DNA from: Salaquimonas sp041736675
GTDB taxonomy: Bacteria; Pseudomonadota; Alphaproteobacteria; Rhizobiales; Rhizobiaceae
Direction of reading: 5' to 3'
Assembly: GCA_041736675.1 (NCBI GenBank)
Contig: JBGSTD010000004.1
Coordinates: forward strand, 39,781 to 103,780
DNA: 64,000 nucleotides
The first letter of the stretch is position 1. Every line of letters starts with the position of its first letter. The notes beneath the pieces are model-generated. The model worked only from the letters and a program-made list of their open reading frames with translations. It searched no databases and had not been told where the DNA came from. The position numbers and the translations under genes were made by a program. Below, piece by piece: positions 8,259-17,237 of this stretch.

Positions 8259-9356
8259 ATGGAATTGATAACGCTTGTTGATCTGATTGGAGAGAACTGG
8301 ACCCTTCTGATAGGCGGTGTGCTTATTGGCGCGATTTTTGGCGCTTTTGCCCAGCAAAGCAAATTCTGCCTTCGTGCCGCTGCAATCGAGTTTTCTCGCG
8401 GCACAATCGGCCAGCGAACCGCCGTTTGGCTGCTGGTTTTCACCGCTGCCGTTTTTGGCACCCAGTTGCTCGGCTATACCGGCCTCGTCACTCCCAGCGA
8501 AGCACGCCAGATTGCATCACCACAAAGCCTGTCGGGTGCCCTTCTGGGTGGCCTGATGTTTGGCACTGGCATGGTGCTCGCCAGAGGCTGTTCAAGCAGG
8601 CTGCTTGTGCTATCGGCCACGGGAAATCTTCGCGCACTTCTATCCGGTCTCGTGTTCGCAGTCTTTGCCCAGGCCAGCCTCAAGGGATTTCTGTCGCCGC
8701 TGCGCGAGGCAATAGCCGGCAGCATGACAACACTCTCGATCGGAGGTAATGACCTTCTGGTTTTTTCCCGATTGGATGAAATGTCCGCCTTGCTGATCAC
8801 CGGATTAGCCGCGATCGCGGCAATTGTAGTCGCCATGATACGCAAATTGAATGTGTTGAGCCTGTTTGGTGCGCTGATTGTCGGATCAACAATTCCGTTG
8901 GCATGGTGGTTTACAAGTGAAATGACCGCTCTCTCATTTGAACCTATCAAAATGGAGGCTATCACTTTTACAGGTCCATCGGCTGACACATTGATGCTGT
9001 TCCTCACACCGCCAGGAACCATGATTAATTTCAGTGTCGGCCTCGTGCCTGGAGTATTTATCGGTGCTTTCGTCGCTGCCTTTCTAACCGGTCAACTCGC
9101 TCTTCAGGGATTTGAGGGCGGTCATGCAATGAAGCGCTATTTGCTTGGTGCTGCAATGATGGGTTTTGGGGGCATGTTGGCGGGGGGCTGCGCTGTCGGA
9201 GCAGGGGTCACAGGGGCGAGTGTCTTTGCTCTGACAGCGTGGATCACCCTTTTTGCGATCTGGCTTTCTGCCGCAATAACAGACCGTGTCCTTGACCAGG
9301 GAAATACTCAATTGTCGCAGAACGCTGCAATCGCGAACAAGCCCGGACACATCTAG
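8259..9356 (+). CDS. YeeE/YedE-family membrane transporter (thiosulfate/sulfur compound)
   Basis: A 365-residue polytopic inner-membrane protein with two internally similar halves. The three conserved Cys motifs of the YeeE/YedE family are present: QSKFCLRAA (Cys about residue 37), ARGCSSRL and GGCAVGAGVTGAS. In the characterised member these cysteines relay thiosulfate through the channel. I chose the ATG at 8259, which gives the family-typical N-terminus MELITLVDLIGENWTLLIGG, over one 23 codons upstream; neither has a good ribosome site. It precedes the RND adaptor by 41 bp on the same strand, which is an unusual partnership. Confidence 0.88.
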   Translation: MELITLVDLIGENWTLLIGGVLIGAIFGAFAQQSKFCLRAAAIEFSRGTIGQRTAVWLLVFTAAVFGTQLLGYTGLVTPSEARQIASPQSLSGALLGGLMFGTGMVLARGCSSRLLVLSATGNLRALLSGLVFAVFAQASLKGFLSPLREAIAGSMTTLSIGGNDLLVFSRLDEMSALLITGLAAIAAIVVAMIRKLNVLSLFGALIVGSTIPLAWWFTSEMTALSFEPIKMEAITFTGPSADTLMLFLTPPGTMINFSVGLVPGVFIGAFVAAFLTGQLALQGFEGGHAMKRYLLGAAMMGFGGMLAGGCAVGAGVTGASVFALTAWITLFAIWLSAAITDRVLDQGNTQLSQNAAIANKPGHI

Positions 9357-9397
9357 CTTTCATTCAACAGGGCACAATAGTCCAAGGAAATTTGACA

Positions 9398-10363
9398 ATG
9401 CGACTTTCACTGCTTCTTGCAGCACTACTTGCAACTACCGCACCTGCCTTTTCGGCCACGATCGCACTAAAACCGGTGGAGATCACCGAATGGAAAGCGA
9501 TTTACGGGCGCATAGAGGCGCGTGACCTTGTTCCGGCAAGAGCGCGGATCGGCGGTATCGTTACCGAACTTCTGGCCAGCGAGGGTGATGAGGTAAAGGC
9601 CGGCCAGCGGATTGCAACGGTGCATGATGACAAGCTCAATTTCCAGATCGCTGCACTGGATGCCCAACTCGGAGGGCTTCAGGCACAATTGGCAAAATCA
9701 AAAGCTGAACTGGAGCGCGGCGAGACATTGCTCAAGCGCGGCCTTGCCACAGCCCAGCGCCTCGACCAGTTGAGAACGGATGTTGACGTGGCTGGAAACC
9801 AGATTGCAGCGGTTGAAGCCCAACGCTCAATCGTTCAAAAGCAGTCTGAGGAAGGTCAAGTTCTGGCCCCGTCAGACGGCAAGGTGCTGACGGTTTCAGT
9901 GACACGCGGCGCTGTAGTACTACCGGGCGAGTCGATTGCCCTGCTGGGCGGGGGCGGTTTCTTTTTACGTCTTGCTATACCTGAACGCCACGGCAGCGCT
10001 CTCAAGGAGGGTGCAGCTATCAGGATTTCCTCTGACGGCGCAGAACGAGCCGGTCGGCTGGCGAAGATTTATCCGCTGATTGAGAATGGCCGTATCATAG
10101 CCGATGTTGAAGTTGACGACCTTGATTCTGTATTCGTCAATGCGCGTGTGCTCGTGCAAGTACCTGTTGGAACCAGAAGTGCCCTGACAGTTGCGGCATC
10201 TTCCATTATGACCCGATCCGGGATCGATTTTGTCAAGGTGATGGTTGGTGAAGAAGAGATCGAACGCATTGTAATCCCGGGTGACCGCCTGCAACTTGAT
10301 GATACTGAAATGGTTGAAATTCTCAGCGGTCTCAATGCCGGTGATCTGCTGGTGACCAAATGA
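9398..10363 (+). CDS. RND efflux periplasmic adaptor (HlyD/MFP family)
   Basis: A 321-residue membrane-fusion protein. It starts with a signal peptide (MRLSLLLAALLATTAPAFS), then has a lipoyl-like half-motif (IGGIVTELLASEGDEVKAGQ, about 48-67), a short alpha-helical hairpin (about 80-145), the second lipoyl half (GQVLAPSDGKVLTVSVTRGAVV) and beta-barrel and membrane-proximal domains. The ATG at 9398 has AAGGAAA at 9384-9390; a TTG two codons upstream is less likely. It would link the inner-membrane pump to an outer-membrane channel; no TolC-like gene is nearby. The stop overlaps the pump start by 4 bases (ATGA), so the two are co-translated. Confidence 0.92.
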   Translation: MRLSLLLAALLATTAPAFSATIALKPVEITEWKAIYGRIEARDLVPARARIGGIVTELLASEGDEVKAGQRIATVHDDKLNFQIAALDAQLGGLQAQLAKSKAELERGETLLKRGLATAQRLDQLRTDVDVAGNQIAAVEAQRSIVQKQSEEGQVLAPSDGKVLTVSVTRGAVVLPGESIALLGGGGFFLRLAIPERHGSALKEGAAIRISSDGAERAGRLAKIYPLIENGRIIADVEVDDLDSVFVNARVLVQVPVGTRSALTVAASSIMTRSGIDFVKVMVGEEEIERIVIPGDRLQLDDTEMVEILSGLNAGDLLVTK

Positions 10364-13300
10364 GTGAACAGAAAGAGCACCTTGGGATTGCCGGTGGCCT
10401 CACCCGCGCCTTCATTACCTCCCCTCTTACCCCCTTGTTCCTGATCGCGGCATTTGCTTTCGGCCTGATAGCGCTCGCCACGCTGCCGCGCGAAGAAGAG
10501 CCGCAAATCTCTGTGCCGATGGTGGATATCCGATTGCATGCGGAAGGGCTGAAGGCTGATGATGCTGTCAAGCTGATTACCGAACCGCTGGAAACCATCG
10601 TCATGGGAATTGACGGTGTTGAGCATGTCTATTCGCAAAGCATGGATGACGGCGTGCTGGTTACGGCCCGCTTTCTGGTTGGAACCTCGGCGGACGCAGC
10701 CGTGCTGAGGGTGCACGAAAAAATACGTGCCAACATGGACCGTATGCCGGTTGGTATCGCCGAACCGCAGATTGTCGCGCGCGGCATTGACGATGTGGCT
10801 ATCGTAACCCTGACGTTGTCGCCAAAACTGGAAATGAAAGACAAAATTTCCGCCAATGACCTGACCCGCATTGCGCGCGAATTGCGGACTGAAATCACAA
10901 AAATCGACAATATTGGTCTCACCTATCTTATCGGGGAGACTGGTGAAAAAATTCGCATAGCGCCGGATCCGGAACGACTTGCGCTTTATGGCATCACACT
11001 GCAGCAGCTTGCGGGTAAGGTGCAGGGTGCAAACCGTGCATTTCCAGCTGGCCGCATTCGCAATGAGGGCGAGCAGATCATGCTGGTAGCAGGCGAAACG
11101 CTGCGCTCTCCCGCTGACATTGGCAATTTGTTATTGACCGCAAGGGACGGCAGAACCGTCTATGTGCGCGATGTAGCTACAATCGAGTTCGCGGCAGATA
11201 CAGGCGACCAGATCGTATCAACAATGAGGCGGACTGAAAACGGAATAGAACGATCTCCATCGGTTACGCTGGCCATCGCCAAACGTGCGGGTTCAAACGC
11301 TGTGGTGGTTGCCGAAAGCATTCTCCATCGCGTCGAGCAATTGGAAGGCAGTCTTATTCCCGAGGAAATGACTGTCGAGGTAACGCGCGACTATGGAGAA
11401 ACGGCTGACGAAAAAGCCAATGAGCTTTTGTACCACCTGGGGCTGGCGACAGTCTCGATCATCCTGCTGGTCTGGTTTGCAATCGGCCGACGTGAAGCAT
11501 TGGTTGTCGCCATCGTCATTCCTGTGACGATCCTGCTTACGCTGTTTGCCTCCCGTCTCATGGGGTATACGCTAAACCGAGTTTCGCTGTTTGCCCTGAT
11601 TTTCTCAATCGGTATTCTGGTTGACGATGCCATTGTGGTAATTGAAAACATTGCCCGCCATTGGGGCATGAATGACGGACGCAGCCGCAAGGATGCTGCG
11701 ATTGCGGCTGTGGCGGAAGTTGGCAATCCGACGATTGTGGCAACCCTGACAGTTGTTGCCGCCCTGCTCCCGATGCTTTTTGTTTCCGGCATGATGGGCC
11801 CTTACATGAGCCCTATTCCGGCAAACGCATCTGCTGCGATGATCTTCTCGTTTTTCGTCGCGGTGATGGTTACACCCTGGCTGATGTTGAAGATCAGCGG
11901 TTCTGCCCCGGTCGGCGCTCATGGCGATCACGCCCATGGCGGCGTTCTCGGGCGCATCTACAAAAAGGTTGCAACACCAATCCTTGCCACAAAAACATCA
12001 AGCTGGACCTTCCTCGTTGTCGTTGGTCTGCTTACAGCAGGATCGCTCGTCCTGTTTTATACCAAGGATGTCACAGTTAAATTGCTGCCTTTCGACAACA
12101 AGTCTGAATTGTCGGTTACCATTGATCTGCCGGAAGGATCCTCTGTCGAGGCTACAGATGCAGTTGCGCAGGATGTATCGCGGTCGGTGCTGACACTCGC
12201 GGAAGTCAGATCGGTGCAAACTCATTCAGGCACTGCAGCACCATTTAATTTCAACGGGCTGGTACGTCACACATTCTACCGAAATGAGCCGCATCAGGGT
12301 GATGTTGCCATCAATCTTCTGCCAAAAACGGAACGAGACAGGTCAAGCCATGAAATCGCGCTCGAAATTCGCGATCGCATCAACAAGATTGCCTTGCCCG
12401 AAGGAACAAATCTCAAAGTGGTCGAACCACCACCAGGACCGCCGGTCATGGCTACGTTGCTTGCGGAAATCTATGGTCCCGACGCAGCTACAAGGCGCCA
12501 GATTGCAGCAAAGGTGGAGGAGGCATTTCGCTCCGTCGATTTCATTGTGGATATCGACAACTCATACGGGGAGGATGCCCGGCGGATGCGCGCGCGCATT
12601 TCCACTGACGATCTTGAATTCTTCAAGGTCGAGGAAGGTGATGTATTTGATACCATCGCTATTCTGAGCGGAGGCAAGACCGTCGGCTATTCGCACAGGG
12701 GCGAAGGCAGACAGCCAATCCCCATTCGGCTTGAACGTCCAAGGGGTGAGCGCCTTATAGGTGAGCGTTTCCTGACAACGCCCATTCCTGCAAATGTCTT
12801 GCCGGGGGATCGGGGTGTTGTTGAACTCGGCGATGTTATCCGATTGTCCGAAGAACGCAGCTCCTTTCCGGTTTTCCGTCACAATGGTCATCCTGCAGAA
12901 ATGGTAACGGCTGAACTCGCCGGGCGATTTGAAGCTCCGCTGTACGGAATGCTTGCAGTGCAGGAGGCAATTGATGCCCAGGACTGGACGGGTTTGACCA
13001 AGCCTGTGATTTCATTACACGGCCAGCCGCTTGATGACAGCAAACCCGCATTGCTGTGGGATGGCGAATGGGAGGTCACATGGGTGACTTTCCGCGACAT
13101 GGGAGCAGCCTTCATGGTCGCCCTTTTGGGAATTTACATTCTCGTCGTCGCGCAATTCGGTTCCTTCAAGGTGCCGCTTGTGATCCTCACGCCTATTCCA
13201 CTGACTTTTATCGGTATTCTTGGCGGCCACTGGCTGTTTGATGCACCATTTTCAGCGACCTCAATGATCGGCTTTATTGCTCTTGCAGGGATCATTGTGC

Positions 13301-13659
13301 GTAACTCGATCTTGTTGGTCGACTTCATTCGTCATGCACCGCTCGAAGTGGCACTGACCCATGACGAGGAAATTGCGCTGACCGAAATGGCGATTGTCGC
13401 GCCGGAAAGCGATGATCAACCAGTTACTACAGGAGTTGCAATGCGCAAGCGCGATTTGACTGAAATTCTTATCGAGGCTGGTGCGATTCGTTTCAAGCCA
13501 ATCCTGCTTACGGCCTTGGCAGCCATGATCGGTGCTGCGGTGATTTTGACAGATCCCATTTTTCAAGGGCTTGCGGTATCGTTGCTATTCGGGCTTGCGT
13601 CTTCCACTCTTTTGACCGTGCTGGTAATTCCTGCCATTTACAGGGTGCTTCGAACCTGA
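10360..13659 (+). CDS. RND-family efflux transporter permease
   Basis: A 1099-residue inner-membrane proton-driven pump of the AcrB/HAE1 type, with 12 predicted membrane segments and two large periplasmic loops. The TM4 proton-relay pair is present in SIGILVDDAIVVIENIARH (about residues 411-429). At the TM10 position where AcrB has a Lys (AKNAIL) this protein has Arg (IIVRNSILLVDFI). TM1 runs through PLFLIAAFAFGLIALATLPREEEPQI. It would export hydrophobic or toxic compounds together with the adaptor upstream; an attractive guess is export of aromatics from the neighbouring catabolic genes, but the substrate is unknown. It faces the Gfo/Idh gene across a 127-bp spacer with a hairpin. Confidence 0.93.
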   Translation: MSEQKEHLGIAGGLTRAFITSPLTPLFLIAAFAFGLIALATLPREEEPQISVPMVDIRLHAEGLKADDAVKLITEPLETIVMGIDGVEHVYSQSMDDGVLVTARFLVGTSADAAVLRVHEKIRANMDRMPVGIAEPQIVARGIDDVAIVTLTLSPKLEMKDKISANDLTRIARELRTEITKIDNIGLTYLIGETGEKIRIAPDPERLALYGITLQQLAGKVQGANRAFPAGRIRNEGEQIMLVAGETLRSPADIGNLLLTARDGRTVYVRDVATIEFAADTGDQIVSTMRRTENGIERSPSVTLAIAKRAGSNAVVVAESILHRVEQLEGSLIPEEMTVEVTRDYGETADEKANELLYHLGLATVSIILLVWFAIGRREALVVAIVIPVTILLTLFASRLMGYTLNRVSLFALIFSIGILVDDAIVVIENIARHWGMNDGRSRKDAAIAAVAEVGNPTIVATLTVVAALLPMLFVSGMMGPYMSPIPANASAAMIFSFFVAVMVTPWLMLKISGSAPVGAHGDHAHGGVLGRIYKKVATPILATKTSSWTFLVVVGLLTAGSLVLFYTKDVTVKLLPFDNKSELSVTIDLPEGSSVEATDAVAQDVSRSVLTLAEVRSVQTHSGTAAPFNFNGLVRHTFYRNEPHQGDVAINLLPKTERDRSSHEIALEIRDRINKIALPEGTNLKVVEPPPGPPVMATLLAEIYGPDAATRRQIAAKVEEAFRSVDFIVDIDNSYGEDARRMRARISTDDLEFFKVEEGDVFDTIAILSGGKTVGYSHRGEGRQPIPIRLERPRGERLIGERFLTTPIPANVLPGDRGVVELGDVIRLSEERSSFPVFRHNGHPAEMVTAELAGRFEAPLYGMLAVQEAIDAQDWTGLTKPVISLHGQPLDDSKPALLWDGEWEVTWVTFRDMGAAFMVALLGIYILVVAQFGSFKVPLVILTPIPLTFIGILGGHWLFDAPFSATSMIGFIALAGIIVRNSILLVDFIRHAPLEVALTHDEEIALTEMAIVAPESDDQPVTTGVAMRKRDLTEILIEAGAIRFKPILLTALAAMIGAAVILTDPIFQGLAVSLLFGLASSTLLTVLVIPAIYRVLRT

Positions 13660-13731
13660 TCCTGAAAGTGTGAGGGAATACAGAGCAACCAACCGATAGC
13701 AGTTAAACAGGCCAAACGGAATTGCCACAAC

Positions 13732-13768
13732 AACACATTCGCAGGTGCCTATGCCGTGCGAATGTGTT
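13732..13768. terminator. Perfect 12-bp inverted repeat between convergent genes
   Basis: AACACATTCGCA (13732-13743) and TGCGAATGTGTT (13757-13768) pair perfectly around a 13-base loop, between the convergent RND pump and Gfo/Idh genes. It may be a bidirectional terminator, though no T-run follows on either strand. Confidence 0.6.
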
Positions 13769-13786
13769 CGCTACAGAAAGTCGATT

Positions 13787-14953
13787 TCAATCACTTAAAG
13801 TGATCCAGGCGGCGTTACGTGCAGTCGATCTTACACAGGCATCGACAAACTGCACACCCTTCAAGCCGTCATGTACCGTTGGATACACCACGCCATCAGG
13901 CAATTTGGTTCCCGACTGGTGTGCCCTGATTGCCTCTGCTGCCTCGGAATAGATATTGGCAAAACCCTCCAGATAACCTTCCGGGTGGCCTGGGGGAATA
14001 CGGCTTACCCTGCCTGCGGCTTTTCCGGAACCTGCACCACCGCGCGTTATCAGACATTTTGTCTCGCCGAAGGGTGAATACCAAAGGTTTGTCGGGTTTT
14101 CCTGCTCCCATTCCAGCCCACCCTTGGTGCCATAAATGCGCAGTTTGAGTGCATTTTCGTTACCAGGGGCTACCTGGCTTGACCACAACATTCCACGAGC
14201 ACCGCCTTTCCATCGCAACATGACATGGGCGTTGTCATCGACCCGCCTTCCCTCAACGAAAGCCTGCATATCCGCTGACAGGGATTCAAGTTCCAGTCCT
14301 GAAACAAAGCAAGCAAGATTATAGGCGTGTGTTCCGATATCGCCGATTGAACCGCCAGCACCTGAACGTTCCGGGTCCGTACGCCATTGCGCCTGCTTGC
14401 CATCCGAGGGTTCGGTCAGCCAATCCTGCGGGTATTCAGCATGAACAAGCCTGATTGTACCCAATTGACCCGATGAAACCATTTCACGGGCCTGGCGCAC
14501 CATGGGGTAACCTGTGTAATTGTGGGTAAGGATAAAAAGCGCGTCCGCACTTTCCACTTCCTTGACCAGTTTCCTTGCATCGGCCAAAGTTGATGTCAGC
14601 GGCTTGTCACAAATGACATGGATTCCCCGCTTGAGGAATTCGCGTGCGGCAACGTAATGCACATGGTTCGGGGTGACGATGGAGACTGCTTCTATGCCAT
14701 TTTGAAGACGGGCTTCACGCTTGGCCATATCCGCGAAATTGTCGTAAACGCGATCTGCCGCAATTCCCAGATCCTCGCCCGAAGCGCGGGATTTTTCAGC
14801 TGTCGAGCTGAAGCACCCAGCGACCAGTTCAAACCGGTCATCAATCCTTGAGGCTATGCGATGCACGCCTCCGATGAAAGCGTCACGACCACCGCCTACC
14901 ATTCCCAAACGGATGCGGCGCTGCACCTGTGTGGTTGAGCCTTCAATTGCCAT
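13787..14953 (-). CDS. Gfo/Idh/MocA-family NAD(P)-dependent oxidoreductase
   Basis: A 388-residue dehydrogenase with an N-terminal Rossmann domain (RIRLGMVGGGRDAFIGGVHR, about residues 11-30), the catalytic CDKPLTSTLADA motif (about 115-126) and a C-terminal alpha/beta domain containing SIGDIGTHAYNLACFVSG with the conserved His of the family. Such enzymes oxidise a sugar, cyclitol or sugar-acid hydroxyl to a ketone. It is the last gene of a three-gene minus-strand operon, 2 bp after a TIM-barrel isomerase stop, with GGAGG before the ATG. A GntR-type operator lies upstream of the operon. The exact substrate is unknown; inositol-like compounds and acid sugars both fit the family. Confidence 0.92.
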   Translation of the reverse strand: MAIEGSTTQVQRRIRLGMVGGGRDAFIGGVHRIASRIDDRFELVAGCFSSTAEKSRASGEDLGIAADRVYDNFADMAKREARLQNGIEAVSIVTPNHVHYVAAREFLKRGIHVICDKPLTSTLADARKLVKEVESADALFILTHNYTGYPMVRQAREMVSSGQLGTIRLVHAEYPQDWLTEPSDGKQAQWRTDPERSGAGGSIGDIGTHAYNLACFVSGLELESLSADMQAFVEGRRVDDNAHVMLRWKGGARGMLWSSQVAPGNENALKLRIYGTKGGLEWEQENPTNLWYSPFGETKCLITRGGAGSGKAAGRVSRIPPGHPEGYLEGFANIYSEAAEAIRAHQSGTKLPDGVVYPTVHDGLKGVQFVDACVRSTARNAAWITLSD

Positions 14954-14955
14954 TT

Positions 14956-16014
14956 TCAGCCTCCAATTCCCAACATTTTTCGATTTGCCGCCTCGTTGGT
15001 CCCGCCGTCGGCAAAATCATCAAATGCCCTTGGTGTTACCCTGATGATATGGTCCTTGACGAACTGAGCGCCTTCACGGGCACCGTCCTCAGGATGTTTG
15101 AGACAGCATTCCCATTCGACCACTGCCCAGCCATCAAAATCATTTGCTGCCATCTTAGAGAAAATACCAGCAAAGTCGATCTGGCCATCACCCAGCGAAC
15201 GAAAGCGGCCTGCGCGGTCAACCCAGCTTTGATATCCGGAGTAAACCCCCTGACGGCCTGTTGGATTAAACTCGGCATCCTTGACATGGAACATGCGGAT
15301 ACGGTCCTTGTAAATGTCGATGTTGTCCAGATAATCCAGACATTGGAGTGCGTAGTGACTAGGGTCATAGAGCATGTTGCAGCGCGGATGATTGCCCACC
15401 CGCTCAAGGAACATTTCAAAGGTGATCCCGTCATGGAGGTCCTCACCTGGATGAATTTCATAACACACGTCAATGCCGTTTTCGTCTGCATGATCCAGAA
15501 TGGGTTTCCAGCGTTTTGCCAGTTCGTCAAAAGCGGTTTCAACAAGCCCGGCCGGACGTTGGGGCCATGGATAAATATAAGGCCAAGCCAATGCACCGGA
15601 GAAAGTTGCATGGCGGTCTATACCCAAATGCCTTGAAGCGGTAATGGCTTTCTTGACCTGTTCCACCGCCCATGCCTGGCGGGCTTTTGGATTGCCGCGC
15701 ACTTCCGGCGCAGCAAAACCATCAAAAGCATCGTCATAAGCCGGATGGACAGCCACAAGTTGCCCTTGGAGGTGGGTAGACAAATCTGTGATCTCAATGC
15801 CATTTTCTGCCGCCTGTCCTTTCAATTCGTCACAATAGTCCTTTGACGAAGCGGCCCTGGACAAATCGAAAATCCTGGCGTCCCAGCTGGGAATTTCCAC
15901 AGCCTTGTAGCCGCAATCAGCAGCCCACGCGGTGATGGATTTCCATGAATTGAACGGCGCTTCATCACCGGCAAACTGAGCCAGAAAAAGCCCTGGTCCT
16001 TTAAGAGTTTTCAT
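14956..16014 (-). CDS. Sugar phosphate isomerase/epimerase-like TIM-barrel protein
   Basis: A 352-residue xylose-isomerase-like TIM barrel (AP endonuclease 2 superfamily). Metal-site candidates typical of the fold are visible: Glu in VCYEIHPGED, Asp/His in YDPSHYALQ, His in FHVKDAEF and Glu in VVEWECC. It is longer than the classical 260-300-residue epimerases and belongs to the subgroup regularly found beside Gfo/Idh oxidoreductases, with which it is co-transcribed here. The start has a strong GGGAGGA site. A role in isomerising or dehydrating the keto product of the Gfo/Idh enzyme is inferred. Confidence 0.88.
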   Translation of the reverse strand: MKTLKGPGLFLAQFAGDEAPFNSWKSITAWAADCGYKAVEIPSWDARIFDLSRAASSKDYCDELKGQAAENGIEITDLSTHLQGQLVAVHPAYDDAFDGFAAPEVRGNPKARQAWAVEQVKKAITASRHLGIDRHATFSGALAWPYIYPWPQRPAGLVETAFDELAKRWKPILDHADENGIDVCYEIHPGEDLHDGITFEMFLERVGNHPRCNMLYDPSHYALQCLDYLDNIDIYKDRIRMFHVKDAEFNPTGRQGVYSGYQSWVDRAGRFRSLGDGQIDFAGIFSKMAANDFDGWAVVEWECCLKHPEDGAREGAQFVKDHIIRVTPRAFDDFADGGTNEAANRKMLGIGG

Positions 16015-16083
16015 TTTATTCCTCCCGTAAAAGCGGTTTCAAAGTTTCTGGCTTTGTGCCGTTGCATCAAATAGTAGTTGTAC

Positions 16084-16938
16084 TTACAAGCCCGCAGTTG
16101 CCATACAATTTCTTATGTGGTCATAGCCGTCGCGGTATACGGCTTGCGGGCTTTCCGCAAAGTCTCTCCAAACCTTGGTTGCAGCTGCCAAATCCGGCAA
16201 TCCGCGACCAAAGCTCTCAATTGTCAACCATTCATCATATCCGATCTGCTTGATGGCAGCGAAGGTTTCAGTCCAAGGAATATTGCCCCTGCCTGGAACG
16301 CCGCGATCATTTTCCGAAATATGGATATGCGATACATGAGCTGCATTCCTGACGAGAGCCGATATCGGATCTGCCTCCTCTATATTCGCATGAAAGGTGT
16401 CGTACATTGCGGTGATGTTAGGATGGTTTATTTCCTCAAGGTGACGGCAGAGATCGTCCATTGTATTGACCAGATAACATTCAAAACGGTTCAGCGCTTC
16501 AAGACCGATCGTAACGCCGTGCTTTGCAGCATAATCCCCGATTTCCCGTTGAGAACTGACAGACCATTCCAGTTCGCGACGCATCGGCCCCTCGCCTGTG
16601 AAATGCCCGAGCGTTGAGTGTAACGGTCCGCTGACCTGTGTTGCACCAAGGGCCTTTGTGCAATCAATCACCCATTTCATGTGTTTGATCCCGGCTGTGC
16701 GGACAGTCTTGTCAGGCGAAATCAGATTGAGTGACGGATCCCCATTTGCCGAGACTGCAGTGCGCTGAAGACCAATTTCATCCAGCATTTCGCCAATCGC
16801 GCCGAACGTCGCCGGATTGCCTTCGAAGACCGGAATCTCGACCCCGTCAAAACCGGTTTCTTTGATGCCCTCGAGCAGCGAACGATGTTCCTTGCCAATG
16901 TGCGTCGTCCACAAAAACATACACATGCCAATTTTCAT
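16084..16938 (-). CDS. Sugar epimerase/isomerase, D-tagatose 3-epimerase-like TIM barrel
   Basis: A 284-residue TIM-barrel protein close to the D-tagatose/D-psicose 3-epimerase and hydroxypyruvate-isomerase-like group. It shows MKIGMCMFLW at the first strand, catalytic Glu in IGLEALNRFE (about residue 150), metal ligands in MYDTFHANIEE (Asp, His) and HIHISENDRGVPGRG, and Glu in LTIESFGRG (about 242). It is the first gene of the three-gene operon, with GAGG before the ATG, and a 13-bp GntR-type palindrome lies about 70 bp upstream. It is similar in architecture to the divergent TIM-barrel gene at 17238 (both have ALNRFE/PLNRFE and xxFHxNIEE), so the two may act on related substrates. Confidence 0.9.
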   Translation of the reverse strand: MKIGMCMFLWTTHIGKEHRSLLEGIKETGFDGVEIPVFEGNPATFGAIGEMLDEIGLQRTAVSANGDPSLNLISPDKTVRTAGIKHMKWVIDCTKALGATQVSGPLHSTLGHFTGEGPMRRELEWSVSSQREIGDYAAKHGVTIGLEALNRFECYLVNTMDDLCRHLEEINHPNITAMYDTFHANIEEADPISALVRNAAHVSHIHISENDRGVPGRGNIPWTETFAAIKQIGYDEWLTIESFGRGLPDLAAATKVWRDFAESPQAVYRDGYDHIRNCMATAGL

Positions 16939-17006
16939 TTTACTGCCTCACAAACCTTTTTCGCGCCTTACGCCTCAGCAGGCAAACCGAAACTAACTGA
17001 ACCATA

Positions 17007-17019
17007 CTGGTCTTACCAA
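17007..17019. promoter_or_regulatory. GntR/FCD-type operator, site 1
   Basis: CTGGTCTTACCAA is a near-perfect palindrome (CTGGT-N3-ACCAA) 68 bp upstream of the epimerase operon start. The core TGGT-N3-ACCA matches FadR/UxuR-type GntR operators and recurs at three other promoters of the island. Confidence 0.8.
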
Positions 17020-17156
17020 ATTTGAAATCACGACTTACCATTCTTTTTGAGAGGGATATCACTTTCCACAAATTTTAAACAATTTGCACAAATACAGGGG
17101 TATTTTATCAATTTAGCAACTAGGACTACTTGACCAGCTATTTTATTCATCGCAAT

Positions 17157-17169
17157 CTGGTCTAACCAG
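17157..17169. promoter_or_regulatory. GntR/FCD-type operator, site 2
   Basis: CTGGTCTAACCAG is a perfect 5-3-5 palindrome 68 bp upstream of the isomerase gene at 17238. Flanks AT and TTT resemble those of the sites at 26862 and 27048. Confidence 0.82.
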
Positions 17170-17237
17170 TTTCAAGGCAAATCGTGGTTTCTGTCAAGAG
17201 CGCCACGGGTGTCAAACAGAAAAAAGAGGAGGATTGA

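Larger units (their letters stand above)
16939..17237. promoter_or_regulatory. 299-bp divergent promoter region with two GntR-type operators
   Basis: AT-rich spacer between the epimerase operon (minus) and the isomerase-MR/MLE operon (plus). It carries palindromes at 17007-17019 and 17157-17169, one near each gene set, and an extra half-site TGACCAG near 17131. Nothing suggests a gene or an RNA here. Confidence 0.75.
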
